Assembly (NCBI RefSeq): GCF_031755915.1
Contig: NC_083387.1
Coordinates: 1,330,501-1,394,500 of the forward strand
Origin: Ziziphus jujuba
Taxonomy: Eukaryota; Streptophyta; Magnoliopsida; Rosales; Rhamnaceae
Reading direction: 5' to 3'
Length of the DNA stretch: 64,000 nt
Shown here: positions 1 to 12,135 of the stretch, piece after piece
Layout: each line of letters begins with the position of its first letter
Numbering within the stretch: position 1 is the first letter of the stretch
Position numbers and translations under genes: made by a program
The notes under the pieces: generated by a model
The model's database searches: none
What the model was told of the DNA's origin: nothing
What the model saw: only the letters and a program-made list of their open reading frames with translations

Positions 1-210
1 ACGTAGTTTGATCAAGTTGAGTTCAAAAACGACAGTAAACCCCCAACTGATCCGTTCGCAGCCAAAAAGTACAACAACATAAAAAAGAAAATTTCCATTA
101 ATAAAGAGAAAAAAAATATATTTGAAAAAAAAAAAAAAAAGGAAAGAAGTAAACTTTAAACTCCAAACCAGAAAACCAAATTCTGTAATTTTCCATATAT
201 GTTCATATAC

Positions 211-515
211 CTGGAGACATATTTCACAGGTTGTGTTGCCCTTCTCGTTGCACCATCTCTGTATGCAATCTCTGTGTGCAAACTAAAATATGAAAAAAAA
301 AAAAATAATGTTTGATGGGGTATTTCGAAAGAAGGATGAAAACCCATTAAAAACGCAGAGAGGAGCTTTGGTTTTCTTACCTTCACAGTTCCAGAGCATG
401 AGCAGGGAGCTTCCAAGCTGTTAGAATTTTCAAACTCTCCTTCATGGCAAATTCTACAGTATGAGATTCCAGGATTTAATTTCAAATCCTGAACGAACAG
501 TATAACATCACCCAT
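211..515 (-). CDS. RING-CH (RINGv) zinc-finger protein, 5' part; gene continues past the left edge
   Basis: Two exons are visible. Exon 1 (515 down to 381) starts at the ATG at 513-515 and ends AAG before GTAAGA. Exon 2 (282 down to 211) lies between a TTTTAG acceptor and a GTATATG donor. Spliced, the first 69 residues carry a C4HC3 RING-CH finger: C20-x2-C23, C38-x-C40, then FAHRDC (H48, C51), W55, C64-x2-C67. This spacing is that of the MARCH/RINGv E3 ubiquitin ligases, where the histidine sits in the fourth metal position. Downstream exons, normally carrying transmembrane segments or a plant-specific C-terminal domain, would lie at coordinates below 1, so localisation cannot be judged. The reading frame past exon 1 is intronic. 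Identification of the domain is firm; the subfamily is not. Confidence 0.85.
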
Positions 516-3500
516 CTTTCCGTAACTTTCTTCTCTCTCTATTTTTCAAAAAAAAAAAAAAAAAAAAAAGAAAAAACTCTCTGTTTTTATTTTTATTTTT
601 CTTTTACAAAACTCTGTTTCAATTTCTCACTCCGTCCTTCTCTAGAGGCTACACTTTAAATAACAGGAAGAGGACATCAAAATTCCAAAAATACCCTTGT
701 ATTTTTAATACTAAAATTAATATTCACTTTGTGTTTTGCTCGTCTCTGTATAGTTGTATTTTGCCTCAATTATTTTGGACCGACTTGGACTCAATCGACG
801 CGTTTTGAGAAATCTCGAAACATGAATTTTTTGGTACGCCATATAAATTATATATATGAACAACCTGACTTCTGTATGCGGCGCAGGGTCAAACCAGCTT
901 CAATTTTTATTGAATTGAATTTACAACCCCAAAAAATTATGTAAACCCAATTTGAGGTTACAAATTTTTCCTCTGTTTCTGGGATTCTTAAAATTGTAGG
1001 TGTACCAGAAATGACAAGGCACCAAAAGGTCGGTTTTCATATTTGTTTCACCAAAGATACTGATTTTAATTAAACTCAGGTGGTGATTAAGATAAAGTTT
1101 AGTTTGTTTTTTGTTCTTATTAAGTCCCTAATCACTTTTTATAATCCAGTTAATTAAGTTGTGAAGATAAGTTATTCGTTTTGTTGATTGATTAATGAAA
1201 GAGATTGAAGTTGTGGTCTTTTTCAATTTATTTTGTAATTAAGTATTCGAAATAACATTTAAAACCATTTTTGCCAGTTTTAATTCTGGGTATTTTCCCA
1301 TTTAAGGTTGCATTTCAAACGCTGACAATGATCTCCTACACGATTGATTGGGATCCCAATTGTTTTGGACAATTTTATGTTACCTAAAAAATGCTTTTTA
1401 AACTTTGCCTCCGTATAATTAAATTGCCCCCCTTCCTTATTTTTCACCTTTCTCTTTTATTTTTTTATTTTTTTTATTTGTCACAAATAACTCTTTGGAA
1501 ATGTACCTATTCATGTAATCTTGGAGTACACATAAACGGTGTATAAATTATGTTTTGTCATTTCAAATAATGCTTTCCTACCAAAAAGTTATGATATAAC
1601 AACAACCAGACGGTTTTTTTAGTTTCCAAATCTGTGTTTTAGATACCCAATATTTCTTTTCCATATATAATTATCAATAACTAAAGAGATTTAGTAAATG
1701 CATGAACCTATAAAAAGCAAAATTAAGAAAAAGAACACATAGTGATAAAGCTGCTGAGTGCCCTAAGCCCCCAGTGCCCATTTGAAATTGGAAATTATGT
1801 GCTCATGTGATTTAAGAAAAACAGAAGGGTAATGTTGTCATATGCTGTCTTCTTAATTTTTATGGAATAGTTAGAAAAATGATTGCATTGCCCATATACA
1901 AACTTATACCTATAAATCTTTTTTTCTTTTTGGTACCTCTGCATACAATTCAAAACTTTTTTTTTCTCTCTCAGTTTGAATCTGGACCTTCCGATGCCGA
2001 ATAAACGGCTACAATCATTTAAATGATCCAAATTTTTAAAAAAGCGGGCCCCTTCCATCAAGATTAAAAAACTATGAACGCGCCTAACGAAAAGCGCGAG
2101 TATGTGTGACTCAGTGGGTCCCTTTTTTCTTGTCTCGATGATGTTTTTCTTTCCTCTTCCTTAAAAATAATAATTTATTATTTTCAAAAAATGGTTATTA
2201 TATGATAAATTGTTGAAATTTCAATTTTGGGTATTTACGATGCTGACATTCGTGCTTATCCCTTATTGGTCTTATCTATTCCTGCTCAGGGATATTTGGA
2301 TTTATCTAATTCTGTGCAATGTGGCAAGGAAAAGCACAATTATGAAGTGGGCAAATGGCAAATTGGGTACCATTAGAACCTCTTTTGAACCTTTAAGCAA
2401 GCAAGTGGTCGGCACTGAATTTGCGCCGTGGAGACATTAAAGCTTATCTAAACAAGTTCAAATCTTTTATTCACCAATAAAAAAAAATTTGATTCTTTCT
2501 TGCCCTTTTATTCGCTTTAGTATAACACTGTCACTGCTTACATATTGCATTGGAATGTTAATGTTTCTAAATCATAATAAAATTCGATTAATCAATATAA
2601 GGAAAAAAAAAGTGATAATTATAACAATCTCAGCATTTTCTTTTTCATATATATATATATATATATATTTTGAAAGAAAGCATTTCAAAATTTTAGTTGG
2701 GTCTTTTTCAGAGCTGTATGATCCATTAAGTTTTAAAACAGCATTGTTTCAAAGAAAAAATAAAATGTGTATATTATAAGTTTAAAATAAATAAAAAACG
2801 TAGATAGAAGTTGGTTAAACTAATGGGAAACTTTAAAATAATGTGTAATGTTAATAATTTTTTTTTTTCCGATTTTGAAATGAAGATTTGTCGCTTATCT
2901 ATTTTTTAAAAAAATAATAATAATAAAACCTGTAAAATTAAAGTTTTATTTTTATTTTTTTGAGAATAATTTAAGTTGGTTTATTGCATAATAATGAATT
3001 CATTATTGAACCAAGCACAAATAACATGATGGGAATTGAATAAGAAACAATGATACAATTATAGTGGACAAGTTTAGGTGTTTACAATTTCATTAGCATT
3101 AATGCATGCATACGAAGAATGAAAAATTAGTGGATGGTAAATCCTTATTAATTTTTTGTCTCTGTGTGTGTTTTTCTTTGGGTCCTCCACAAATTTTTGT
3201 TTGTTTATTTTCTCCTTTTTGACCAGGGAGTGGAGTAAGCTTAAAGTCAAAGCTTACGTGGCGAACAATAAGCACTAAAAGGGATTTGCCGCAAGGTAGC
3301 CCATGGGTTGGGTAAAGGATTGGATAATTTATCTAGGTAGTCCAAAACATTACCCAGATTGGCTATGGATTGGCCCATAGTTAATCTAAATGTCGTTTAC
3401 TGGGTTAGGTTTCATTTGAGGCCCACTGGGAACATATGTTCCATAATAGAAGGACCACTAAGCAAAAATAGGAATAAAAATTGTTAACGATCCCAAAAAA

Positions 3501-4830
3501 ATAAAAAAAAGAAATTGTCAGGGAAAAGATTTATATATATACCTACAAAAAATACAATGTTAACAAATGAGCAACTGTTTTTGGTTTTTATTTTAGTTCC
3601 TTTTATTTTCTCTTTTCGTTTAAATCATGGTATTAACAAAAAATTGAGATACGAGTTTATAGGGATAGTTTTTAAAGACTCACGCTATTCATGTTTCATG
3701 AACTGATACATTTTTATTAGTTTGGCTGTTTTGAGAGGTGTAGAACTAGAAGTATGAGCTTGTTGCTTCTGGAAGCACTGCTAAGCAGACCCTTACACCA
3801 TCAATTATGTTATAAAATATAGGTACAGCTGCTCAATCCATGTGTCTCTTCCTAAAAAATAAGAGCAAAAACAGAGTCCTCAATGTTTTTTGGTTCCTCC
3901 AGAATCATGAACCAATTAAACAACAAGGTCAATAAATTATCAAGAAAGATGTCTCATCCAGAACTAATGGTCAATGTATCCAAAAATGAGCCTTTTTGCC
4001 TAAGGATAATTGTTTCGAAGCAATAGACCTCATTTTTTTCTTTTTCTTTTTTTTGGGATAATGAAGTTATAGACCATTCATTGCATGGATGAGGCATAGA
4101 TAACAAGACCTTATTGCCCTCAACCTGCTCAAGTAAAATAGCAAACCAATCTAGACTTTTAAACGGATGTCATTGCAATTATTTTTGCCTGTTTTCTCCG
4201 TCAAATTCAAACATGACGCTTTCTGAATTGCAATTTGTGGGGTCCTCGATTGAAATTTCTGGTAGATGGAATCTTAATAAACTCCCAAAAAAAGTCTATA
4301 AGAGTCCATAATCCAAAGCAATTACCAAACTACAAACCAATAATCTTCTGTGAAAAAAAGTGCATCTATCTTTTGCAATCAACGACCTCCTAAATATCTC
4401 TTCTGCTGATTGGTTTTGGATTTCTGGATCAGTTCTACGATTGCTACAGCTTTGTTCTAGCAAAGATATTTTGTAATAGATAAATTACCCCAAAAAAAAA
4501 AAAATATATACAAATTATTTGGTATCTAAAATATTCAACAAAATTCTTTTTAGTACTTGAAGGCAGTATTTCTCGGAGAGTAATAGCATCAATATAATCT
4601 TATGGTGCATATAATTTTGCTCTACTGTACGCTTCTTCATTATTTCGACCAATCGTCAAGTTTTTATAGGCCAATGGGTCTCTTTCACGTTAATATTCTA
4701 CTACCGTTGTTTTATTCAATAATAATTACAAATCAATTTCCATTTACATAAATCGAATAAATTTTGTAGATCCCACAGATTTAAGGACTTGAAACAACTA
4801 CAAATCCGCGGCAACTACCCAGTATTCGCT
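516..4830. other. Intergenic, no gene recognised
   Basis: This AT-rich spacer separates the divergent RING-CH and USP genes. Its left end (516-700) must hold the leader and promoter of the RING-CH gene and contains a long A tract and pyrimidine-rich DNA. A short (TA)n tract lies near 2648-2668. Open frames here (for example 729-944 and 2210-2440) have no recognisable domain and look like chance. I see no RNA gene or transposon termini. Confidence 0.6.
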
Positions 4831-4832
4831 GC

Positions 4833-4839
4833 TATAAAT
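4833..4839 (+). promoter_or_regulatory. Probable TATA box of the USP gene
   Basis: TATAAAT stands about 105 bp before the USP start codon, which would give a leader of roughly 70-75 bases. It is the only good TATA match close to the gene. Confidence 0.55.
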
Positions 4840-4937
4840 TTTGGATTCGTTTCGCTTTATTTTATCCAACATCTTAAGGCCAAGAAATTTCCGAGGAAAA
4901 AAAAGTAAAGGAAGAAGAGTTCCGTTTTGTTATAGCA

Positions 4938-5804
4938 ATGGAAGGAGCAAAGCCGATAAAGAGAGATAGCAAGATAGTGGTAGCAGTGGATGAGAGCGAA
5001 GAAAGCATGTTTGCTCTTTCATGGTGTCTCAAAACTCTCTTCGCCGAAGACACCAACAGTACTCTCATTCTTCTCTATGTCAAGCCACAATCTCCTGTCC
5101 ACTCCACTTACGATGCTGCAGGTTCGAAAAAATAAAAAATACACCCTTTTTTGGCTTTGAATTTTTATTTAAAAAAAATAAAATTGAATTGATTTGGAGA
5201 GACTATGAACTTATGGTTTTGGCAATTCACACAGGGTACATGTTTTCCAGCGATGTAGTTGCAACCATGGAGAAATACGGGAATGAACTGGTTCATTCAG
5301 TTATGGAAAGAGCCGAAGCTGTCTACAATAACTTCGATTCTCATGTAACCCATTCTTTTTTTTCTTCTTGTTTCTGATATCTCTAATTTTTTTTGCTTTT
5401 AAAGTTGGAAATACAGAACGAATGATAAAAATAAAAAATAAAAAACTAAAAAAATTGGGTCTTTTTGCAGATTAAAATACAGAGAATAGTTGGGAGGGGA
5501 GAGGCTAAGGATGTGATATGTAATACGGTTGAGAAGCTGAAAGCGGACACTTTGGTTATGGGAAGCCATGGCTATGGTTTCTTTAAGAGGTTGGAAACTC
5601 AAAACTCAGCAATGATATTTTATCCATATTTCTGTATTATTCATGTTTAATATTTATGGAGCCTAATTGTTTCAAATTGTTTTTTTTTTTTTTTTTTCCT
5701 CCTACCATTTGATTTGCAGGGCTCTTCTTGGAAGCGTGAGTGATTACTGTGCCAAGCATGTCAAATGTCCGGTGGTGATTGTGAAGCATCCCGCTCGAAA
5801 CTGA
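4938..5804 (+). CDS. Universal stress protein (USP A family), 165 aa
   Basis: Four exons join in frame: 4938-5121, 5235-5344, 5471-5589 and 5720-5804, all with GT-AG introns of roughly 110-130 bp. The 165-residue product fits a single-domain plant USP. It opens with a beta strand SKIVVAVDESEES (residues 11-23), where the Asp is the usual adenine-contact position. Near the C-terminus it has the ATP-binding signature G-x2-G-x9-G-S (G129-S-H-G132 ... G142-S143), followed by the closing strand PVVIVK. By family knowledge such proteins are soluble, bind ATP and are induced by stress or hypoxia; the specific role is unknown. The start is the first ATG after a TATA box and gives the usual short N-terminus. 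Nothing is broken. Confidence 0.93.
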
Positions 5805-7410
5805 GTTCCCTTCTTCACCATGAAGAAGTGGTTTCTTCCAAAGGAGTGGTGAGGAAGATAATGGATATGTATTTAGTTTTAAATTTCATGAAATTGCTGT
5901 AGAGAAAAGAAATCAGAAAAAAGAATATAATTATGATTTTAACTTGATTCAAGCAAAAACCAAAAAAAAAAAAAGCGCCTCAATTAGCAACTTTGTATAC
6001 AATTTGGGACCAACAGTGGTCAATATTGGCATTCACAGACTTTAACCTGCCGTTTTACACAGAGGGGGCGAAAAAAACAAAAGACTATGTTTTCTTCAGG
6101 AGACAAAAAAATTGAATACAAATTTTGAATCAAGGCTTGGAATTGTTCCAAATATAGGGCTAATAAATATAAGATTCCGGAGCACCTGAACAACAAACTT
6201 CATTGCAGAATTCAACAGCAATAGTTCAATCTAATCGATCTGAATGACTATATAAGCAACCCTGCATACAAAGTGACCAAGTGAGACTTGGTTTTAGGTG
6301 ATAAAACCCAGTAATGGTTTCCACTGTCTTTGCTGCTTTCACCCCACAAGTCCCGTTGAGTTCTCTAACTCCATTCTTAGCTAAAATTTAAACTGTTTGG
6401 ATTACAAGATTCAAGATTAGCTTGCGTTCTTACGAATACCGAAGAGCATAAATTATAAACTTACTCAGGGCTTTGTATTAACTTTAATAACTTAACGAGG
6501 TTACGCGCACCTCATACCGAATGAGAAGTCGAGGAAACTAACAATCTACTTCATACACCATATTCATAGCCAGAATCGGTCTGATAACACTATAAGAGCA
6601 AAAACCGCTGAAATCAACAAAATGCTATTAAAGAGTATGACCAATCAGGATAATGCACATAACTAAGATAATGCACATAACTAAGATAATGCACATGACT
6701 AAGCCTAAACAACCAAATAGTTTAGATTCTCATTTACGAGCAAAAAATGAATACTTCAACTATTTGAAAGATTATTCATAAAGCAACAACAAGCTTTCCC
6801 ATCCAATTTCTCCAACGAATAAAAGAACAAGAAACAAAAACAAGAGCGTACGGAAAGCAATCACTTAAACAAACAACTAGTTTATTCATGATTGTCAAAA
6901 TGTTAAGCACTGTTCTGTTTCGTAATTAATTAAAAAACAAAAATAGAAAAACAAGAACAAAATGTTAATCTCAGCATCGTTCTACCGAACAAAAGAAAAG
7001 GACCAATCTTTATACCCTGATTATGTCTTTATACTCTGATTATGTCTTATAACACCATTTTTAAACCTCATTTGCATCTGGGAGGATGAGAATTCAATTG
7101 GTAACGAAGGAAGAAAGAGGGAAAAGAATCAAATATGTATCAAAAGAATATATATATATATATATCACGGTTACAAGCATATTCATTAATCAAAAGAATA
7201 TACGTATATATATATATATATATATACACGATACTGTCATACTGAAACGTAATTTTGCAATGGTAGAGAGCATTTAGTCTAATTGACTTGGAGATCTAAT
7301 AAACTTTTGAGGGGACAAAAACTACTATCCACCAGGTAAGAAGAAGCGGTGGAGCAAAGAAAAAAAAAAAAAAAAAAAGGGAACAAAAAGGATTCCTGCC
7401 ATTGAGGGCT
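5805..7410. other. Intergenic after USP; contains a small satellite
   Basis: The first few hundred bases are the USP 3' UTR. The rest is AT-rich with two (TA)n tracts near 7147-7165 and 7205-7228 and an A-rich tract near 7360. Apart from the 18 bp tandem repeat listed separately I see no gene or transposon ends. Confidence 0.6.
6649..6702. repeat. Tandem repeat, 3 copies of 18 bp
   Basis: The unit GATAATGCACATAACTAA occurs at 6649, 6667 and 6685. The third copy differs by one base (ATGACT for ATAACT). Confidence 0.95.
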
Positions 7411-7557
7411 CTGCAGAAGATAGTTACATTCTACGTCATCCAGCTGTAGATAAGTCAATCTGCAGAAGATAGTTACATTCTACGTCATCCAGCTGTAGAT
7501 AAGTCAATCTGCAGAAGATAGTTACATTCTACGTCATCCAGCTGTAGATAAGTCAAC
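7411..7557. repeat. Tandem repeat, 3 near-identical copies of 49 bp
   Basis: Copies start at 7411, 7460 and 7509, each beginning CTGCAGAAGATAGTTACATT and ending in GATAAGTCAA. They are identical to the eye until the last two bases of copy 3. Each unit contains TCTACGTCATCC, with a bZIP-type ACGTCA core, and CAGCTG, an E-box-like hexamer. The right end overlaps the stop codon of the RRP46 relic (7553-7555 on the minus strand), so the array expands the start of that gene's 3' UTR. Confidence 0.95.
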
Positions 7558-9040
7558 TTGGGTGTTGCGGTTGCCAGCTCCTTCTCAAAAAATCAAAACC
7601 AGACATCGTTGAACTCGCAGCACGCCCTCGTTGTAGCTAGGCAGTGAAGATATTCGTCCACTTGAACAAATTTAGACAACACTGCGCTAATTAGATCATT
7701 GTACACCATCTAGATATGCAATAATATGACATGCACATTGTGAATGAAAGACACAACTTCAATTGAAACTAGGAGAACAATATTAGACTGGCTCAGCCAT
7801 CTATATTCTGTCAGAAATGTCATATATACATTCAGAAAAAGAGTAGCTATCTCCTTCCTAGTGCTTTGCATCATGTTCATCCATGGCCTATTCATAACTC
7901 ATCCGGTGACCTTATACAGGTTATCCTTTAGTGGGGGCATTCCTAGATAACAGTTCCACCAGATGATATATATGTATATATCATCCACTTTCCCTCTACA
8001 AGTTAACTGACCATGTTAATTAAGAGGCATCACTTGTATATGGTGAAGATTAATTGAGCTAAGGAAAGGAAGGCACGTAAGAAAACTTTGATTACTCCAT
8101 GGAAAAGCAAAAAATGTCCATTGATAAGATTATTTAGAGATGATAAATAGAAGGAATAAGAATGACCCATACCTGACATGGAACCCTGGGTAAAAGGCGT
8201 GATGATTTCCTCAAAAAATAAAATAAAATAAATAAAGATGTGATGATCCCATGTTCCAAAGGTTCACCACCTTCCATTTATAATGAGCCATTCGGAAGGA
8301 CAGAGAGAGAACCGAATTTGGGAATACCAAATATATAAAGGCCTTTGTTCTCTGCCATTTCAAAAAATAGCAAGCATGTTGTTATATGTAGATATTAAAT
8401 TTAGTTGGCTCAAGAGGTGAAATGAAAAGTTGAAGTTGAGGTAAGTTAAAGGTCCAATGTCATTAACTAAAAAACAATACTTTTCAACTTTCAGAAATTC
8501 CCATCTCTGTGTCACAATGCCATAAAGAACAGTCTAATCTCCTTTGGTAAACACAACTATGCAAACAAAACATAATACAGTGTTGTATATTTGTGCACAT
8601 TGTATGTATGTCATATATATATATATATATATAAGGTTTTAATTTTTTTAGGGTTCGTTTGGTATGCAGTATTGAATTGTATTGGTATGAGTTATATTGT
8701 TTTGAATTGTACTGGAATGTATTATATTATACCTATGCTATGTTTGGTGCAGGATCGTATAAAATAATACCTTGTTTGATACAACAGTGTATTGTACTGT
8801 ATTATTTTTTATTTTTTATTATTTAATAAATTATTGCTATTAAAAAAATAAATATTACAAAAATATCATATGTTCCCCTTTCCATTTTGTATATTATTAT
8901 TATTATAATTCATGACAATAATAAAGTCTAATATTAAAAGAAATTAAGAAAGTTTGACTTGAATCAAATGATAACATTTTATATGAACATGGGCAGATAT
9001 ATCTTCACGTTATGTGGACAATAAAAGAGTGGACAAAACT

Positions 9041-9489
9041 GTTTGGAGTCTATTGAATTTCCATGCCTTTGCTAAATTCCATGAAAAGGTAACATGTATC
9101 TTGAGTTTTTTTCCTTTGCTGCAAGATTTTCTCCAGGTTGGTCCTGGAACTCTTAAGTGCCATGCTCCTCACATTATCCCTGAAAACATTGTTCAGAGCA
9201 CCAGAGGCTTCATTCAAAGAAGAATGAGAAAGCGCTTGGAAGGGCTAGCTCTGGTATAAATTTCAAACCATAAATACCTACTCTTTTATTTCTCCTCATA
9301 TTAAAAAAAATAAAAATAAAAAAATTAACTCAAAACGATACCACAATAATGTAAAGCAAGTAAACTGCATACCCTTGCCAGATATTGACAAGAGAGTACC
9401 TACCAAGACAAGAAATTGAATTTATATACTGAATTTACAGCTCCTACCTAAGCCAAGTTCAGAGGAAGAAGAAAATGAAAAAGTTCAAG
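9041..9489 (+). pseudogene. Captured three-exon fragment of an unrecognised host gene
   Basis: A coherent spliced frame can be read. An exon ends FHAFAKFHEK at 9088 before GTAACA. An exon at 9137-9253 reads VGPGTLKCHAPHIIPENI then VQSTRGFIQRRMRKRLEGL. A third exon at 9441-9489 begins LLPKPSSEEEENEKVQ and ends before GTATGC. Phases agree across both introns, which chance ORFs would not show. There is no start or stop, so this is an internal piece of a gene, carried inside the PIF-type element. I do not recognise the family; the segment is basic followed by a short acidic stretch. Confidence 0.55.
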
Positions 9490-10092
9490 GTATGCCTTCA
9501 ACTTACATATTGTTGAAAATACCCAAGTTTTCTTCTTCAAGGGGTTGGAGAAAATTAGAAGAGCTTCTTTTCCATGACATGTATATTGCTATTTTACTCG
9601 TAGTTAAATATGTACATTCATGTGCACTGAGGTTAGAAGAAATATGCCATGTACCTGCATATAAGTTTTAAGGTGAAAAACCAGAACCAAGCATGTACAG
9701 GGAAACTTTTAAATATGATGACATAATAAAGATGAATGCGTACAAAACCGAATCTACTTTGTTCTTGACCATGGATAGACACACTGTTATTTCTTTATAA
9801 GGTTATTAACATTTTTGAGAAAAGATAAATGGTCTCAGTTGTGAAGCCAGGATAGTATGAACCAATAATTGCAACAGCTTTCACACAGAAACTCAGTCCA
9901 TCTCATTGAAACTCATAACATTAATATGCCATTAACAAAACTCAGAAAGTAACAGTAAGCAAGCAACTATTGCTGAATATCAATTCGTGATATTAAAAAA
10001 ACTAGTCACCAAAAGGACATTAAAAAAAAAAAATGTAATCTTCATCAAAACTTTGAACTTCATTACATAGCAAAGAGATATAGACGTACATT

Positions 10093-10842
10093 TCATTCAT
10101 TCAATTCAAGCTCAAGCTCAGCATTTGGACACATGAACACAGTCTGTGAGTCAAGCTGAGCTAGCAACGACCCTCCTGCTTCACCATTTCTCGATCTCCT
10201 TTTGCTCAAAACCAATCCAAATGACACAAAACTCAATACAAGACTCCAATTGCATGCCCAGTGAACAATTACTTCATCAAAGCATCTTCCTTGGCCAAAA
10301 CCATTGAAATTTTCTGACACCCTTTCAAGGCAAACACATCGGTATACCCAGTTTCCAAAATCCATGTACCTTTGAAAATCAATCCCGAAGATAGCAAAAA
10401 CTCTGCGAAGAACGACTAGGGTCTAATTGACAAATACATACAACAGCCAGCACAGATAAGTGCTAAAGCACCTCATAACATAAACAGTGCCACTGAGACT
10501 CGTAATCCCCTTGTCGATCACTAAATACCCAGCAAGAAAAGAAATCCCCACCAAGACGAACACAAAGCCTTCATTAATGTGTAATAGGTTAAAATTTTCT
10601 CAGAAAATGATCAAAAGGATAAGGACCCAGAAGAGGAATACCACTGCTGATTGCTGGAAAAAACCAAATCTGTAAGTTGGGTTACCGGTAAAAGTCAAGA
10701 AGATGAAAATCTCGGCTAAAGAGGTAATGGGTAAGGCTATAAAGAGGGCGTACAAGTACAAGTTTTTCCATTTGATCTCTAAGAAATACCATGTTTTGGA
10801 TCTGTAGAGAGATGAGTTTTCGCGGTATGGAGAGGAAACCAA
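10093..10842 (-). pseudogene. Captured multi-pass membrane protein gene, decayed (possibly DUF716/TMEM45-like)
   Basis: From the ATG at 10842 the frame gives MVSSPYRENSSLYRSKTWYF, then hydrophobic helices including LYLYALFIALPITSLAEIFI and QQSAVVFLFWVLILLIIF. Coding continues only by changing frame: ENFNLLHINEGFVFVLVGIS, then FFAEFLLSSGLIFKGTWIL and YTDVFALKGCQKISMVLAKE, then LVLSKRRSRNGEAGGSLLAQ and a final stretch ending ELELELNE. Frameshifts and in-frame stops make it a pseudogene. It has no obvious intron within the coding part. The pattern of helices and the C-terminal tail resemble plant DUF716 (TMEM45-related) proteins, but I am not certain of the family. It sits on the minus strand inside the PIF-type element, opposite to the other captured fragment. 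Confidence 0.6.
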
Positions 10843-11954
10843 AGAAAAAAATAAAAATAATACAAAGAAAAAAAAAAGAAACGAAACGAAACGAAAGCTT
10901 TGATCTGAGAAGAAAAGTGCCTTACTTGAAGAAACTCTGCTGTATAGTTTCTGGAAGGAGAGCCGGTGCGGTTGCAGATGAGGGAGAGTTCAATTTGTTC
11001 GGTTGTATTAGCTAATACAAAGAAAATCGAGTGTATTAGTAATACACCGTGAATGGTATTAAAAAGCACGGACGGTATTACATAATACAATACCCGTGGC
11101 AGTTGTATTACATAATACAATACGGACTAATACATGCTAAACATGCCCTTAGAAAAAGAAAAAAGAAACAAACAAACTGTGGAGTGAAAGAGGTACAGCA
11201 ATGGGGCAAAATAACTACCCAAACTGTTTAACCTAGTACTTCATTAATTCATAAAGTGAAACACAAAAACAATAAGAACCTGCTCTTTTAGCTTGGTTGG
11301 ATCTGGTATAGCATAGCCACTTTCTGCCAAGCCACAACATATTGCAACTGAACAAACCAGTACAATACAGTCAGCAAGCATTCATCAGAAGATGAGAAAA
11401 AAACGATGACAATCATAAGCCTCATTACCAGAAAGATGCTTAAGAGGGATTCGAGCATCTACAAGTCCACCACATGCTGCATTTATAGCTCAAGGTAGGA
11501 GCTACAAAGAATTTGGTCAAGGCACTTGTGGCATTTCAAGAAGAAAATATGGGGACAAAAAAAGAAAAAAGGTGAAATTTACATATTCAACTATAATGGT
11601 AAAATGACATAAATATGTTGTGGCATACTCCACCATCATCATGGACAACCTGCAGCAGAAACAGAGAACTGAATGTTTAAGAGTGAGGGACTTGTCATTT
11701 ACATCAACATCATTTATCTATAAATATTAAGCATCAAATCCAAAGACACTTAATAAATTAAATTTTCAATTTGCCTGGTATGATCTAGAAATCAAGTTTC
11801 AAACGAAAGTAATGAAAATATGATGTGGCCTATGTTCCTAGACTTCAAGTGAAGTAATGAGCAATTAGCTACTAAAGAATGAGGCAAGACCAACGATTTT
11901 GGCCATGCCTAATATAGATATATAATATGAATTCATTAATAATAATGGCATATC

Positions 11955-11995
11955 ATTACACATACTTACATACATGCACATTCATATAGAAACAT

Positions 11996-12029
<34 letters not shown>

Positions 12030-12104
12030 ATGCATGCATGCATACATACATACCCACATACATACACACATGCATATATACACACACATACATACATAAA
12101 AGAA

Positions 12105-12135
<31 letters not shown>

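Larger units (their letters stand above)
8651..11148. mobile_element. PIF/Harbinger (Tourist-like) non-autonomous element, 2498 bp
   Basis: The left end reads GGGTTCGTTTGGTATGCAG and the right end, reverse-complemented, GGGCATGTTTAGCATGTA. Both are then rich in GTATTG/AATAC motifs. The element is flanked by TTA on both sides (8648-8650 and 11149-11151), the three-base target duplication of PIF/Harbinger. The termini are imperfect. No transposase is visible inside. Instead it holds gene pieces on both strands (9041-9489 plus, 10093-10842 minus). It lies within an intron of the RRP46 relic. An alternative is two solo Tourist MITEs flanking host DNA, but the single matching TTA duplication and the clean intron context favour one element. 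Confidence 0.65.
7553..11649 (-). pseudogene. RRP46: Exosome subunit RRP46 homologue, 5'-truncated pseudogene split by a transposon
   Basis: Five exons survive with splice signals: 11649-11629 (VVHDDGG), 11501-11429 (LLP, stop, AINAACGGLVDARIPLKHLS), 11347-11280 (AICCGLAESGYAIPDPTKLK), 8351-8173 (RTKAFIYLVFPN ... EGGEPLEHGIITS) and 7660-7553 (VDEYLHCL ... FDFLRRSWQPQHPS, stop). Order, phases and residues match the C-terminal half of plant RRP46, an RNase PH-like ring subunit of the RNA exosome. Lesions: TGT to TGA (Cys to stop) in the second exon; a CT-repeat frameshift, a stop and an insertion-like AT stretch in the fourth; a frameshift in the last. The N-terminal exons are absent on the left of the MULE and I could not find them beyond 23.9 kb. 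The intron between exons three and four is about 2.9 kb because a PIF-type element sits in it. It is very unlikely to make exosome subunit. Confidence 0.85.

Noticed and set aside
729..944. Plus-strand open frame of 71 codons
   Set aside because: No domain, no splice or promoter context, AT-rich chance frame.
2210..2440. Hydrophobic plus-strand frame
   Set aside because: Hydrophobicity follows from T-rich DNA; no homologous pattern.
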